From Paracoccus sp. MBLB3053 (GTDB lineage Bacteria > Pseudomonadota > Alphaproteobacteria > Rhodobacterales > Rhodobacteraceae), in the NCBI RefSeq assembly GCF_031822435.1, contig NZ_JAVQLW010000004.1, positions 62,001 through 126,000 on the forward strand: 64,000 bases of DNA. Direction: 5' to 3'. Shown here one piece after another: positions 9,333-18,899 of this stretch; within the stretch, counting starts at the first letter, position 1, and each line of letters opens with the position of its first letter. The notes beneath the pieces are model-generated. The model did not search any database. It saw only the letters and a program-made list of their open reading frames with translations, and had not been told where the DNA came from. The position numbers and the translations under genes are program-made.

Positions 9333-11453
9333 TCACTCAGCAGCTACGTGAGACTTATCCTCCGCATCGCTTGGCTCCGCCTGAAACACCGTTTGACCAT
9401 GTCGTTTCATGCCGGCAGCATCCAAGAGGGCACGATTATTTTCACGTGCTGTCCTCAACACATAGTCCCACGGCAAAGCATCAATTGTTACGCCCTCGAA
9501 GTCGCCTTTCAACGTAAGTTGCCTAGCAGCTCTATTGTGGATATAATCCCAAGAAGCAATTTGCGTCTCAAAGCCACCCACAAAGTCAGCAACTATCGTG
9601 CAATGGAAACGGCAGTCACTTGAAACCTTAATAGGTCTACGGCCAACCCCTTCAATCTGTCCGCCCCGAATAGCTTTTACATATTTCTGGACCTGCAACT
9701 GAACGTTTTCTTCTGGCCCATAGCTCTTCCTACCAGGGTGCTTAAGTTCCACGATGAAAACCTTAGACTGCAGTTCGACATCATCGACCAGTTCATCACC
9801 ATTCTGACTGCTCACCGAACCAAGGCCAAAAAGGGTATCCCACAGAACCAAGTCCGGACGATCATCTTGCGTATTGTCCTTTACAAAGGTTCGCAACGAC
9901 ACATCTGATGTAAAGCCTGCCGTAAATGCTAGTCGCTCATCAAGAATCCACAAGTCATGTGACGACGGCTCACTCTCAGTATGGCCGGCCCCTGAATACT
10001 GCATTGGAGCGAGGAGGGAGTGTAATGTTTTCTCCAGATGGTAAACATCTTCCTTACCATCACGCTCTCTGACGCGACGGATCAGAACATCCAAAAGATC
10101 AAGGACTACTCTTCTCCGAGCGGCATGGTGCGCCAAAGCGTTACGCTCGTTCTCATGAATGCCTGCCGCTGCCGAACGGATCGCATCAGAAAAGTCCACC
10201 GGTAACTTGTCGCCAGTAACAACAGCGTTAACCAAATGCTGTAAGCGCTCCTCTCTTTTTCTTTCAGCACGCATGCGTGGTATCGCGAGAGCACTTGCGA
10301 AGCTTTCCGCACTGGTAGCACTAGTGGGAAGCGACGCGAAAATCTCACTGGCTTGCCCGTAGCCAAAGATTGGCTGTTCTTCCAGAAACTTATCGAACGA
10401 AGCTCGGCGCTTAGCATCAAAAGCTTTGACCTGTTCTGCAATAAAGTCCTTACGCGCCATTTCAACGACGAGTTTTACCAGTGCAGCAATGTCTGTCTCA
10501 GGCATAGTAAATGCCGTGCGGCTCTCTGATGTGCGTTGGTCTAGATAGTCACTCGACACAACCAAATGCATCGACAGATTATCGTTACCATTATCTGATA
10601 GAGATGAGATTCCAAGTAAATCATCAATTTTTCTGGTTTCTACAGTGCGCCCATTTCCTAATAAATGCACATGGTGCTTACCCGGCAGTCCCCGACTTGT
10701 CTGCTTATCACAAAGATATCCAATAACGTTCACGCTTGCTTTGCTATCCCAATCCAAGATAGGAAGCGTTACAGGACCCTTCATTACCAGCTTTTGAACT
10801 TCCGAAGGATATTCGACGTCAAGCTCGACTCCGTGCTTGCCCTTACAGGTTAGATTAATATGCGTGCCCGCCCCGCTCAAAAAGTTTGCAATAAACTCTG
10901 AAGCGAAATGTCCCTGCAATACAGGAGCCTTTAGGGGATAATTATCCCTATACGGCCCAAAGCTAACCCCGTGTAACCTGACGACGGTTCCCGTCTGATT
11001 CTGGGGCCAGCTTTCTACAGGATCAATATCTGTAATTTGATCCTGGTCCTTCAGTTCGAACTTAAATGCCCGAGTGGAAATTACGTCACCCTCAATAAAA
11101 CGACTTTCCACTTCCACGTGTGAAAACGCATCAAGCCAGAAAAGGCGACCCACACCCTTTCCGCCCTTTTTCTCTTTATAATCAGTATCTACAGTGCAAA
11201 ATGCTTTAAATCTTTGTTGATCAAGTCCAATCCCATTGTCGCGCACGATCATTGAAACCTGCTCGGTTCCCAGCCCCTGCACAACGATACTGACCCGACC
11301 CTCATAAGAGGTGCCAAGCGCTTCTGCTTGATCATCAATCGCCATGAGTGCATTACTGACAGCCTCAAAAAATGGCTTCAGCGCTTGCGCTGCATTTCCT
11401 GGCTTGGGTAGCTTACGAATACGATTTCTTAAATTCTCTTGCAGCGTAGCCAT
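9333..11453 (-). CDS. GHKL ATPase fused to a PD-(D/E)XK nuclease-like domain (candidate defence protein)
   Basis: A 706-aa protein. The N-terminal GHKL (Hsp90/MutL/MORC-type) ATPase shows an N-box with E30...N34 (FFEAVSNALMAID), D72-N-G-I-G-L-D78 and the G2 box GGKGVGR (97-103). An S5-like transducer region follows to about residue 350. The C-terminal part has D534 (RPDLVLWD), E569-L-K571 (FIVELKHPG) and QxxKY further on, the pattern of a PD-(D/E)XK nuclease. MORC-like ATPases linked to nucleases are known from bacterial restriction loci. The gene stands alone, flanked by R2/R1 repeats, and is visibly AT-richer with rarer codons than its neighbours, so it was probably acquired. The ATG at 11453 has AGAGG upstream. 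No methylase or helicase partner is present. A repair role cannot be excluded. Confidence 0.8.
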   Translation of the reverse strand: MATLQENLRNRIRKLPKPGNAAQALKPFFEAVSNALMAIDDQAEALGTSYEGRVSIVVQGLGTEQVSMIVRDNGIGLDQQRFKAFCTVDTDYKEKKGGKGVGRLFWLDAFSHVEVESRFIEGDVISTRAFKFELKDQDQITDIDPVESWPQNQTGTVVRLHGVSFGPYRDNYPLKAPVLQGHFASEFIANFLSGAGTHINLTCKGKHGVELDVEYPSEVQKLVMKGPVTLPILDWDSKASVNVIGYLCDKQTSRGLPGKHHVHLLGNGRTVETRKIDDLLGISSLSDNGNDNLSMHLVVSSDYLDQRTSESRTAFTMPETDIAALVKLVVEMARKDFIAEQVKAFDAKRRASFDKFLEEQPIFGYGQASEIFASLPTSATSAESFASALAIPRMRAERKREERLQHLVNAVVTGDKLPVDFSDAIRSAAAGIHENERNALAHHAARRRVVLDLLDVLIRRVRERDGKEDVYHLEKTLHSLLAPMQYSGAGHTESEPSSHDLWILDERLAFTAGFTSDVSLRTFVKDNTQDDRPDLVLWDTLFGLGSVSSQNGDELVDDVELQSKVFIVELKHPGRKSYGPEENVQLQVQKYVKAIRGGQIEGVGRRPIKVSSDCRFHCTIVADFVGGFETQIASWDYIHNRAARQLTLKGDFEGVTIDALPWDYVLRTARENNRALLDAAGMKRHGQTVFQAEPSDAEDKSHVAAE

Positions 11454-11774
11454 AACAACCTCTTAGTATCCTGTATATATGGCGGACCTCAGAGAGGTTG
11501 TCACCGATTTTGTAATGGCAGCACGATCATCTTCAATGACATAAGGAGCAATGCACCGACTCCCAATTCGCCGTCCGCGCCTCGGAAAATATACTTTAAT
11601 TATCAGTCACTTACCAGATGTGGATGTGACGGTCCAGCTTTCGCTGCAAAACTCACGAGCGGCCGCTATCTCAGATTGCTGCGGATGCTGTGCCGCATGG
11701 CCGAAGGTCGGGTCACTGCCCGGCGGGTAGTTCATGTCGAAAGTTTGTGAACACTCCCGTGGGGCGGACGCGAC

Positions 11775-11897
11775 CGGGCGGTTTGTCCCGCATCGCTCCC
11801 ATGTCATCACGGGTTTCGCTGCGCGTAGCCTGAGGGGCGGCTTCGCGGAATGCTGCAACGCAGCATGGTGACGGGCCGATCGTCAGCAAAGGGCCGA
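11775..11897 (+). repeat. Dispersed repeat family R2, copy B
   Basis: GTTTGTCCCGC, CATCACGGGTTTCGCTGCGC, GAGGGGCGGCTTCG and the stem ATGCTGC-AAC-GCAGCAT match copies A and C in order. It is followed within 30 bases by R1 copy 3. Confidence 0.75.
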
Positions 11898-11922
11898 GCC
11901 TTCCCACTAGAGAGTCAGGCCG

Positions 11923-11976
11923 CCACCTCCGCCAAATCTGCTCATTGCCGCACTGCAGCATGTCGTTCGGAGCCCG
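11923..11976 (+). repeat. Dispersed repeat family R1, copy 3
   Basis: GCCAAATCTGCTCATTGCCG, then CTGCAGCATGTCGTTCGGAG and CCC. It is the most diverged R1 copy seen and lies directly behind an R2 copy, showing that the two families can sit together. Confidence 0.6.
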
Positions 11977-12237
11977 AGGACGAAGCCGCTCGCGAGGCAG
12001 CATGTCCCCCGCGAGCCCTTCAGCGACATTCGGGCCTATCGCAGCGAATTCATAAGCAGCGCGACTGTAGCATCAGGGCCCCAGCTGACCGCAGCCCCTC
12101 GACTATGACGAATGCTGCCTCACGGCACACTTCATCGCGGACATTCATAGTCCTTTGGATAAAGTCTTCGCAGGTCGTGGTACTTTCGCGCCGGAAGCAG
12201 CAACTACAATAATGCCGATTCAGATGGAGTATGATTT

Positions 12238-12615
12238 ATGGCAAGCCTACCTGATGTGATCCAAGCCTATATTATCGCCTACAATGACAAGGACGTTGAG
12301 GGGATGCTGGCCTGCCTCTCCGACAACGTGTCTTTCCGCAACATTTCGGGCGGTCAGGTGACGGCGGAGGCATCGGACAAGCAGTGCCTGGCAGAGATGG
12401 CGAGATTCGGGGTATCGGCCTTTGAAACACGGCTGCAAACCATCACCAACGCGATCACCGTCGCCGACACAACGCTGGTCGAGATCGCCTATTCCGCCGT
12501 GGTCGCGAAAGACCTTCCGAACGGATGGAAAGCCGGGCAAGAACTGGCCTTCTCCGGGGCATCCTCGTTCCGCATCGTGGATGGCGAGATCGTTAGCATC
12601 GTGGATGAGAGCTGA
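12238..12615 (+). CDS. NTF2-like/SnoaL-like small protein
   Basis: This 125-aa protein starts PDVIQAYIIAYNDKDVEGM followed by LACLSDNVSFRN, the opening helix and strand of the SnoaL-like NTF2 cone fold, and ends SSFRIVDGEIVSIVDES. The family includes enzymes and binding proteins for small organic ligands; the sequence does not identify the ligand. GGAG lies 8 bases before the start. It precedes an amidase gene in the same direction by 167 bases, so co-expression is possible. Confidence 0.82.
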   Translation: MASLPDVIQAYIIAYNDKDVEGMLACLSDNVSFRNISGGQVTAEASDKQCLAEMARFGVSAFETRLQTITNAITVADTTLVEIAYSAVVAKDLPNGWKAGQELAFSGASSFRIVDGEIVSIVDES

Positions 12616-12782
12616 AGCTCCGCAAAGGTTGCTGTCGCGCAATTCATAAGACCGGCAGAATATCGGCAGTCCTCTGCAAATCAGGGGGTTTTCGCGTCAC
12701 GAGCCCGTTGCGGACATTCACGTTCAGGGCTGCGGTTCTTTCACTTCTCCCATAGACCGGCCGAAAGGAAATGGGGAAACGC

Positions 12783-14246
12783 ATGGCACTGCCCCCGAAC
12801 AAGGGATTTGATCGTTTGGCAAAGAACACGCCATTAAGCCTGACCCTGCTTGAGTTGACCCACGCAATCACTCAGCGTCAGTGGACTGCTCGCGAGCTTG
12901 CGGAAGCATCGCTGTCTCGGATCGAGGAGCTTGACCACGGCCTGCATGCCTTTTGCACATTGGACGAGACGGCCTTGGAGCAGGCTGATGAAACCGACCG
13001 TCGCCTTTCCGCCGGTTTGCCCGTGGGACCACTGGCCGGCGTTCCGGTTACTGTGAAAGACCTGATTTGCACCCGAGGGATGCGAACAACTTTTGGATCA
13101 CGCCTCTATGCGGATTTTGTGCCTGAGCAAGATGACATAGTTGTCGAACGCCTGAGAAAAGCTGGTGCGACAATAATCGGTAAGACAAACACGTCTGAAT
13201 TCGGTTATGGTGGCGTTGGCCACAATCACGTTTTCCCCACAACCCGCAATCCCTGGAATGTGGCACTGACGCCGGGTGGGTCGAGCGCCGGTTCGGCAGT
13301 AGCCGTTTCCACCGGCATGGTTCCATTGGCCTTGGGCAGCGATGGCGGCGGTTCGATACGCATCCCAGCGTCACTTTGCGGCGTCTTCGGCATGAAGCCG
13401 TCTTGGGGACGGGTGCCTCTATACCCAAGCTGTCGCGATCCACGTTACCCCGGACAGTCCGGTTGGGAGAGCCTTGAACACATCGGCCCCATAACCCGAA
13501 ACGCAGCCGATGCAGCTCTCGCTCTCTCCACGATATCCGGTCCGTCGGGCTACGATCGTCATTCAGTTCCGTCACAGAGTGGTGACTGGGTTCTGGCCGG
13601 CTTGGACACGATGGCAGACGTCCGTATCGCCTATTCGGGCGACCTCGGGTTTGCGATCGTGGATTCGGAAGTGTGCTCTGTGTTTGAGCAGGCTGTCGAG
13701 CGTCTGAGGACGGCAATCGGCCATGTCGAGTGTGCTTATCCTGCCGTTGGCAATACCGAAGGATTGCTCGACACGCTTGTTGCGCTTGAGACGGATAGGG
13801 CTGGTCTGAAAGCCATGGCTGCGGAAAAGGGCATCGAGTTGGATGGCTGGATCGGAAGCATCCTTGAGCGAACCTGGACCGGCGACCAGTTCACAGCCGC
13901 CATCATGGAACGCAAGCGCATCGCAAATATCACTGCGGACTTCATGCGCGATTTCGATTTTCTACTGACCCCCACAACCGCAAGCGCGGCCTTTCCAATT
14001 GATACCTACGGTCCCGACAAGATTGCTGGGCATATGCTGCCACCGTCGGCCTGGGTTCCGTTTTCCGCGCTCGCCAATTTCACCGGGTTGCCTGCCGCCT
14101 CGGTGCCCATTGGTTTCACCCAGGATGGCAGACCGATCGGACTGCAGATCATGGGGCGCCATCTGGACGACAAGGGCGTCCTTAGTCTTAGCGCCATTGT
14201 GGAGAAGCTCTTTGCGCAAGACCGTAGCTCAACGCCATCGGTCTGA
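12783..14246 (+). CDS. Amidase-signature family amidohydrolase
   Basis: A 487-aa cytoplasmic hydrolase of carboxylic amides. The Ser-cisSer-Lys triad is visible: K92 in VTVKDLICT, the glycine/serine loop TPGGSSAGSA (cis-Ser 167/168) and the nucleophile S191 in GSDGGGSIRIPAS. Length is typical. The ATG at 12783 is preferred, with GGGGA five bases upstream; an ATG at 12771 directly abuts the AAGGAA and would leave no spacer. It follows the NTF2-like gene and lies near the hydantoinase-type operon, which also concerns amide bonds, but an R2 repeat separates them and a shared pathway is only possible. The substrate is not determined. Confidence 0.93.
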   Translation: MALPPNKGFDRLAKNTPLSLTLLELTHAITQRQWTARELAEASLSRIEELDHGLHAFCTLDETALEQADETDRRLSAGLPVGPLAGVPVTVKDLICTRGMRTTFGSRLYADFVPEQDDIVVERLRKAGATIIGKTNTSEFGYGGVGHNHVFPTTRNPWNVALTPGGSSAGSAVAVSTGMVPLALGSDGGGSIRIPASLCGVFGMKPSWGRVPLYPSCRDPRYPGQSGWESLEHIGPITRNAADAALALSTISGPSGYDRHSVPSQSGDWVLAGLDTMADVRIAYSGDLGFAIVDSEVCSVFEQAVERLRTAIGHVECAYPAVGNTEGLLDTLVALETDRAGLKAMAAEKGIELDGWIGSILERTWTGDQFTAAIMERKRIANITADFMRDFDFLLTPTTASAAFPIDTYGPDKIAGHMLPPSAWVPFSALANFTGLPAASVPIGFTQDGRPIGLQIMGRHLDDKGVLSLSAIVEKLFAQDRSSTPSV

Positions 14247-14311
14247 CCCGAAAGGGCTGCCGCGATTGATTAGGGCACAAAACAGATATCTGTCGCGAAG
14301 TCTAAAAATCT

Positions 14312-14435
14312 GAAGGGCAGCTTCGTCCGCTTCTCTGCGATCTCATCACGGGCTTCGCTGCGCGGTGCCTTAGGGGCGGCTTCGGCGAATGCTGCCGCGC
14401 AGCATGGTGACAGACCGAACGGCGGCTCTGGGCCG
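14312..14435 (+). repeat. Dispersed repeat family R2, copy C
   Basis: CTTCGTCCGC, CATCACGGGCTTCGCTGCGC, GGTGCCTTAGGGGCGGCTTC and the stem ATGCTGC-CGC-GCAGCAT, ending GGCTCTGGGCCGC. It fills much of the gap 14247-14665 between the amidase and the AmiR-like gene; the rest shows no gene. Confidence 0.75.
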
Positions 14436-14665
14436 CTCGCGCGACTAACCGGGTTCCAGTTGTGCTGACACCCAAAATGCACGACGACAGATCGCCGGAA
14501 TCGCGAGAGCGAACATTGGTTCGCTTTGCAATAAATGTTCCGCCCGGAAGTCCTGAGCGGGCTAAAGCACCACCTGTCGGCGGCACAATGCTGGAGCGGT
14601 TAGACTACCTGCTCTCTCAACTGCTTAAATTACTGTCGGCACGAGAACCCGGGCGATCCTCTCCC

Positions 14666-15319
14666 TCACTCTTCCCGGTTCAGAATAACTCCCTCTTCGC
14701 GCCAGTTCAGGCCAGAGAGCACTTCGCCGGAAACCATATCCACCGTGGTGCGCCGCTTCATCGCCATTTGCCGAAGCACGCCATAGGCTTCCTTCTCTGA
14801 CTGGCTGTCGGTCAGCATGATTGCAAGCTTGGCACGCTCGACAAGGCGGCAGGATTCGAGCTTGGCCTGCATACGGGCCAGATTTTGCCGGAGGCGCTGC
14901 TCTCGCCGGTGATTATTGACCGCCGCCAACAGGTTGGTGAGGATACCAAAGGGCCGGATCGGCAGCCCGATCACCGCATTCACCCGCAAGTGCAGCAAGC
15001 GGTCGATCGATAGCGGGTTTTCGTAATCGATGACCGCGATCAGCACGGGCGAATGATCATCCGCCTGCCAGTTGAAGGTGAGCCGGCTTTCGATCAGCCG
15101 GTCGAGCATGACAAAGACGATGTCGACGTCTTCCGCATAGGCAGCAGGCGGCGGCCAGATCTCATTGACATGGCAACCGATCCTTTCCAGATGCGAACGA
15201 AGTGCCTGATCGCCGCCATTTTCGGGTTGGACAAGAACGATCTTGAGGAGCCGCAGATCCTTGATCAGAACCGGGTTTTCCTTGTCGCTGGCCAAGGGCT
15301 CACTTCGTCCGACGTGCAT
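14666..15319 (-). CDS. AmiR-like ANTAR antiterminator
   Basis: A 217-aa protein with a degenerate receiver-like N-terminal domain (LLKIVLVQPENGGDQALRSH; VIGLPIRPFGI) followed by a coiled coil (QRLRQNLARMQAKLESCR) and a C-terminal ANTAR RNA-binding domain (~150-205: AKLAIMLTDSQSEKEAYGVL, RQMAMKRR). This is the AmiR architecture: ANTAR proteins prevent termination at leader hairpins, and AmiR is held inactive by AmiC until an amide is bound. The gene lies 75 bases after the AmiC-like gene, matching the amiC-amiR order. Hairpins in the hyuB-amiC gap and in the long leader region upstream of hyuA or of the transporter are possible RNA targets (inference). Confidence 0.88.
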   Translation of the reverse strand: MHVGRSEPLASDKENPVLIKDLRLLKIVLVQPENGGDQALRSHLERIGCHVNEIWPPPAAYAEDVDIVFVMLDRLIESRLTFNWQADDHSPVLIAVIDYENPLSIDRLLHLRVNAVIGLPIRPFGILTNLLAAVNNHRREQRLRQNLARMQAKLESCRLVERAKLAIMLTDSQSEKEAYGVLRQMAMKRRTTVDMVSGEVLSGLNWREEGVILNREE

Positions 15320-15394
15320 TTCAGACCCTTTTGCCCTCGGCGCGCGTGCGCCCTGTAATCGCTCTCAATCTATTTTCACCCGATGTTCAGATGG

Positions 15395-16555
15395 TCATGT
15401 CCATTCTGGCGTGGCGATTGCCGCGTCTTGGTCTTCGCTGGCCAAGGAATAGGTCGTCCGGTATGGGTCCGGACGAATGGCGGCATCCGTCTGGTCGACG
15501 ATGTCGAACTGCCCATCGCTGCGGGCGATGCCGATCTTGGGCCAGACATGGCAATGCAGATTGGACGGATCGATGGAAATCCGGCCCTGCAAAGCGTCGA
15601 ATGAGGCGTCCAGAATTCCCGCGCGGATCGAGTCCATATTGTCGGTGCTGCCAGTTCTCATGGCCTGCGCGACCATGTGGGTCTGGGTATAGGCGGCATC
15701 CCAGCACATATTGGCCGCTGGCGGTTCACCCATCGCTGCCTCGTAGCGCGCCAGCATCGCGATATTTGCCGGATTGGTTTGCGAGGCGAAATATGTCGCA
15801 GCGGTTATATGGCCCTCGGTTGCAGCAGTGCCGATCTCCTGAATGTCGGCCTCGCTTGTCGTCAGGCTGCATACCATCGCCCGGCTGGCATCTAGCCCAT
15901 GCCCCTTATAGGCGCGGTAAAAATCGAGATTGGATTGGCCAACGAAGTTGTTGAAGATGATTTCCGGCGCGCAGCGCAGGATATCCTTGATCAGACTGTC
16001 GAATTCCGCCGGGGATGCCGTATCGCTCAGATAGCGTTCCCCCAGCACCTCGCCGCCGCCCGAGCGGATCAGATCGCCCATGATGCGGCCGGATTCGCGC
16101 GGCCAGACATAGTCGGAGCCGACAATATATATACGCGGCGCATGATGCTTCAGAAGATATTGCGCCAGAAAGACGCTGTTCTGATTGGGCACGGCGCCGA
16201 AATAAATGATGTTTTCGGAATATTCGAAGCCTTCATATTGCGCCGGATAGCATAAAAGGCCCGCCGCCCTTTCAAGCACGTTCAGAACGGCCTTGCGCTG
16301 GCTTGAGGTATAGCACCCCAGGATCACCTTGATCTTGCCGTCCGACAAAAGATCAGCAGCCATGGCCTGATAGGCTGCGGGCACTCCCGCCGGATCACGG
16401 TAGACCGGCACCAGCTCGCGACCGTTGATGCCACCGGTTTGATTTATCTCGTCGATGGCAAATGTGGTTGCCGCCAGCATGCTGCGCTCAGTCACGGCGG
16501 TCCAGCCAGTTTGCGAGAACATGACCCCGATATGGACCGAATCTTCTCGTTTCAT
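15395..16555 (-). CDS. AmiC-like amide-sensing periplasmic-binding-fold protein
   Basis: A 386-aa type I periplasmic-binding fold protein without a signal peptide (MKREDSVHIGVMFSQTGWTA), hence cytoplasmic like AmiC, the negative regulator of aliphatic amidase. Family features include DEINQTGGINGRELVPVYRD, LGCYTSSQRKAVLNVLE and YEGFEYSENIIYFGA. The ATG at 16555 lies 10 bases after AAGGGG; a TTG at 16564 would touch that site. It is followed by the AmiR-like gene and preceded by hyuB, so sensor, antiterminator and hydrolase genes are together. The likely ligand is the compound imported by the divergent ABC system (inference). Confidence 0.9.
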   Translation of the reverse strand: MKREDSVHIGVMFSQTGWTAVTERSMLAATTFAIDEINQTGGINGRELVPVYRDPAGVPAAYQAMAADLLSDGKIKVILGCYTSSQRKAVLNVLERAAGLLCYPAQYEGFEYSENIIYFGAVPNQNSVFLAQYLLKHHAPRIYIVGSDYVWPRESGRIMGDLIRSGGGEVLGERYLSDTASPAEFDSLIKDILRCAPEIIFNNFVGQSNLDFYRAYKGHGLDASRAMVCSLTTSEADIQEIGTAATEGHITAATYFASQTNPANIAMLARYEAAMGEPPAANMCWDAAYTQTHMVAQAMRTGSTDNMDSIRAGILDASFDALQGRISIDPSNLHCHVWPKIGIARSDGQFDIVDQTDAAIRPDPYRTTYSLASEDQDAAIATPEWT

Positions 16556-16747
16556 TCTGCGCAACCCCTTCCTTCAATTATGCGGTGATCTGGAATTCAA
16601 ATTTCCCCAGTGCCACGGATCTTCAGGCTGCAAGTTCGACGCTAGGCGCGGGTTGCAAAACGGGTCAAGGATCTGCGAACCCGCTGCCCTGGCAAACCTT
16701 GGAATTTTGTGGATTGCCTTGTGCTTGTGCAGTTTGCCCGGGGCACA

Positions 16748-16769
16748 GGCGGCGGGTTACCCAGCCGCC
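16748..16769 (-). promoter_or_regulatory. Intercistronic hairpin between hyuB and amiC
   Basis: GGCGGC-GGG-TTA-CCC-A-GCCGCC forms a near-perfect stem 10 bases beyond the hyuB stop, within the 223-base hyuB-amiC gap. It could lower readthrough into the regulatory genes or be an ANTAR target; there is no clear U-tract. Confidence 0.5.
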
Positions 16770-16778
16770 CAGGAAGTG

Positions 16779-18866
16779 TCAGGCGGCTAGTTTCACCCGC
16801 TCCTTGGCCTCAAGGCTGAGCACCGCCAGTGACTTGCCCCAATAGGGTGCCACCCGGCGCTTCATCATCTCGCGGAACTGCCGCGTGGTATTGGCCAGCA
16901 ATTCGCCATTACCCCAGTCAAGAATGACACCATATTGCCGGACGCAATCCATGACATTCAGCTCTTTCGCGCGATAGCCGGCGGCAATGGCTTCCGGGTC
17001 CGCGTCAAGCCAGCCCAGTCGGGCACCGGCGATCCTGGCGCGCTCGACAGCAGTTGCCGTTTCGTCGACTTCGTATTCGGCAAGGTCGGGATCAATGACG
17101 CGGATGACGACGCCATAGTCGATGCGTGCGCGCTCGACGCTGACATATTCGTCGGCCACATCCTCGCAGACCAGTTTCGGATCGCGCATCAGCGGATCGC
17201 CAACCCCGCCGCCACCCGCCGAGGGACGGGTGAAGACGTCATCCAACTCGATCGGCAGGTTCGAGAAGATCGAGCCAAGATAGCGCTCTTTCTCGGTGCC
17301 CTTGTTGAGCCAAACCCCGTGCGGGATCGAGGGAAGGCCGCCCCACATCCCCCAGGTGACCGAGCGCTCGCGATCGCAGCAATAGGAGACGACGATGCGC
17401 TCGCCCTCGAAGACTGAGCCGCCTTTTTCCGCGCCGAGTCCGCCCCGCGCTTCGCCGGGACCGGCAGAGTCCTGCACGAAATCGTGGCACTTGGTCAGGA
17501 CTGGGGCCAGCCGCTCCTGTCCCTCCAACGGCTGGACGCCGTATTGCGCACCAAAGACAGGGGCGGTGGCGTTGAAGCCGTCGCGACCGTTGCGCCCGCC
17601 CCAACCACCGGCCATCCAGTCATACCACATGAAATAGGGACGGCCCTGAATGCGGGTATCGCGGCCACCGACCAGCAGATATTCGAGGTTGAAGGCGCAG
17701 CCCATAGTCCGCTCGGGCATGATATCCGCCCAGAGCCCAAAGACCGAGTTCATCAGCTTTTCGAATGGGCCCGAGCAGAAACCGGCGCAGGGGCTGGGCC
17801 ATTCCGCGTTGACCACGGTTCCGGGCTCGCCGACATTGACCGTCACCGCCCGATACAGGCCGGAATTCAGCGGCAGGTCTGGGAACTGGTATTTCGTGCC
17901 CGCGACAATCCCAGCGAAAGAGCCACCATAGGCCGCATTGAGGAAAGTCGAGATCTGCGGATGCGATCCGGACAAGTCGTAATGTGCGTGATTGCCCTCG
18001 ATGGTGAACTTGATCTTGATCGGGATCAGTCCCTCTTCGAGCTTGGGGTCTTGATCAATGTAATCCTCGGCATACCAAGTGCCGTCGGGCAGTTCGGCCA
18101 AACGGTTGCGCATCAGCACCTCGACCCAGTCCTGCACTTCGCGGAAGGCAATCTTGATGGTCTCGACGCCGTATTTTTCGCAAAGCCGCAGGATTTCGCG
18201 CTCGGCCACGGCGGTTGCCTCGGCCTGAGCCTGCATGTCACCGATCACATCGCCCGGATTGCGGGTATTGGCCGCGATCATCTTGGCCACATCCTCAAGC
18301 CAGACGCCCTTGCTCCAGATGCGGACCGGGGTGATGCGCAGCCCTTCGCCCATATGATCCAGCGCAGTGATGTTGAACGAGCCGGGCGTGGCGCCGCCCA
18401 TATCGGCCCAATGGCCATTGGCCTGCGACCAGCCGATCAACTCGCCCTTGTAGAACATCGGGCGCAGGATGCGCGTATCGTTGAAATGGCTGCCACCCCG
18501 GAAAGGGTCATTGATGATGAAGACATCGCCGGGATTGATGTCATCGCCGAATTCTTCGATCACTGCCTTGCAGGTATAATGCAGGGTGCCCACATGCGCG
18601 GCGATATCGCCGGTGCCCTGCATCACCAGATTGCCCTCGGGATCGCTGAGGCCAGACGAAAAGTCGCGGCAATAGATCACGAAGGAATAGCAGGTGCGCA
18701 GAAGTTGCTCGGCCATCTGGTCGACGATATTGACGAAGGCGTTGCGCAGCACCTCGAAGGTGATAGGGTCGAGTTCGGACTTGAACTCGGTCAGCCGCTT
18801 TTCGGCGGGCGGCGGGAATTGGATGCCCTTGTCGGACAGGGTCATGAGTTGCTTTTTGCCGGTCAT
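16779..18866 (-). CDS. Hydantoinase B/oxoprolinase-type subunit
   Basis: A 695-aa HyuB-family subunit (LDPITFEVLRNAFVNIVDQM; NDPFRGGSHFNDTRILRPMF; GGGGVGDPLMRDP). With HyuA such proteins carry out ATP-dependent opening of cyclic amides (5-oxoproline, N-methylhydantoin, caprolactam) or, in relatives, carboxylation of ketones. It is longer than common ~570-aa HyuB proteins, with an extended C-terminus (MKRRVAPYWGKSLAVLS). GGAGG lies 10 bases before the ATG, and the gene follows hyuA by 33 bases. The AmiC/AmiR pair and the amide-type ABC transporter favour a lactam, hydantoin or urea-like substrate over a ketone, and no third (gamma) carboxylase subunit is seen. Confidence 0.9.
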   Translation of the reverse strand: MTGKKQLMTLSDKGIQFPPPAEKRLTEFKSELDPITFEVLRNAFVNIVDQMAEQLLRTCYSFVIYCRDFSSGLSDPEGNLVMQGTGDIAAHVGTLHYTCKAVIEEFGDDINPGDVFIINDPFRGGSHFNDTRILRPMFYKGELIGWSQANGHWADMGGATPGSFNITALDHMGEGLRITPVRIWSKGVWLEDVAKMIAANTRNPGDVIGDMQAQAEATAVAEREILRLCEKYGVETIKIAFREVQDWVEVLMRNRLAELPDGTWYAEDYIDQDPKLEEGLIPIKIKFTIEGNHAHYDLSGSHPQISTFLNAAYGGSFAGIVAGTKYQFPDLPLNSGLYRAVTVNVGEPGTVVNAEWPSPCAGFCSGPFEKLMNSVFGLWADIMPERTMGCAFNLEYLLVGGRDTRIQGRPYFMWYDWMAGGWGGRNGRDGFNATAPVFGAQYGVQPLEGQERLAPVLTKCHDFVQDSAGPGEARGGLGAEKGGSVFEGERIVVSYCCDRERSVTWGMWGGLPSIPHGVWLNKGTEKERYLGSIFSNLPIELDDVFTRPSAGGGGVGDPLMRDPKLVCEDVADEYVSVERARIDYGVVIRVIDPDLAEYEVDETATAVERARIAGARLGWLDADPEAIAAGYRAKELNVMDCVRQYGVILDWGNGELLANTTRQFREMMKRRVAPYWGKSLAVLSLEAKERVKLAA

Positions 18867-18899
18867 GCCGGTCGTCCTCCTTGTTGATGACGGGGGCGC

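Larger units (their letters stand above)
11454..12237. other. Gene-free stretch with R2 and R1 repeats
   Basis: These 784 bases separate the GHKL-nuclease gene from the NTF2-like gene. 11454-11640 is AT-rich and probably holds the promoter of the minus-strand gene, though no confident -35/-10 pair was found. 11775-11976 is repeat sequence. 11977-12237 has no convincing reading frame; GGAG 8 bases before the ATG at 12238 serves the next gene. Confidence 0.6.
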
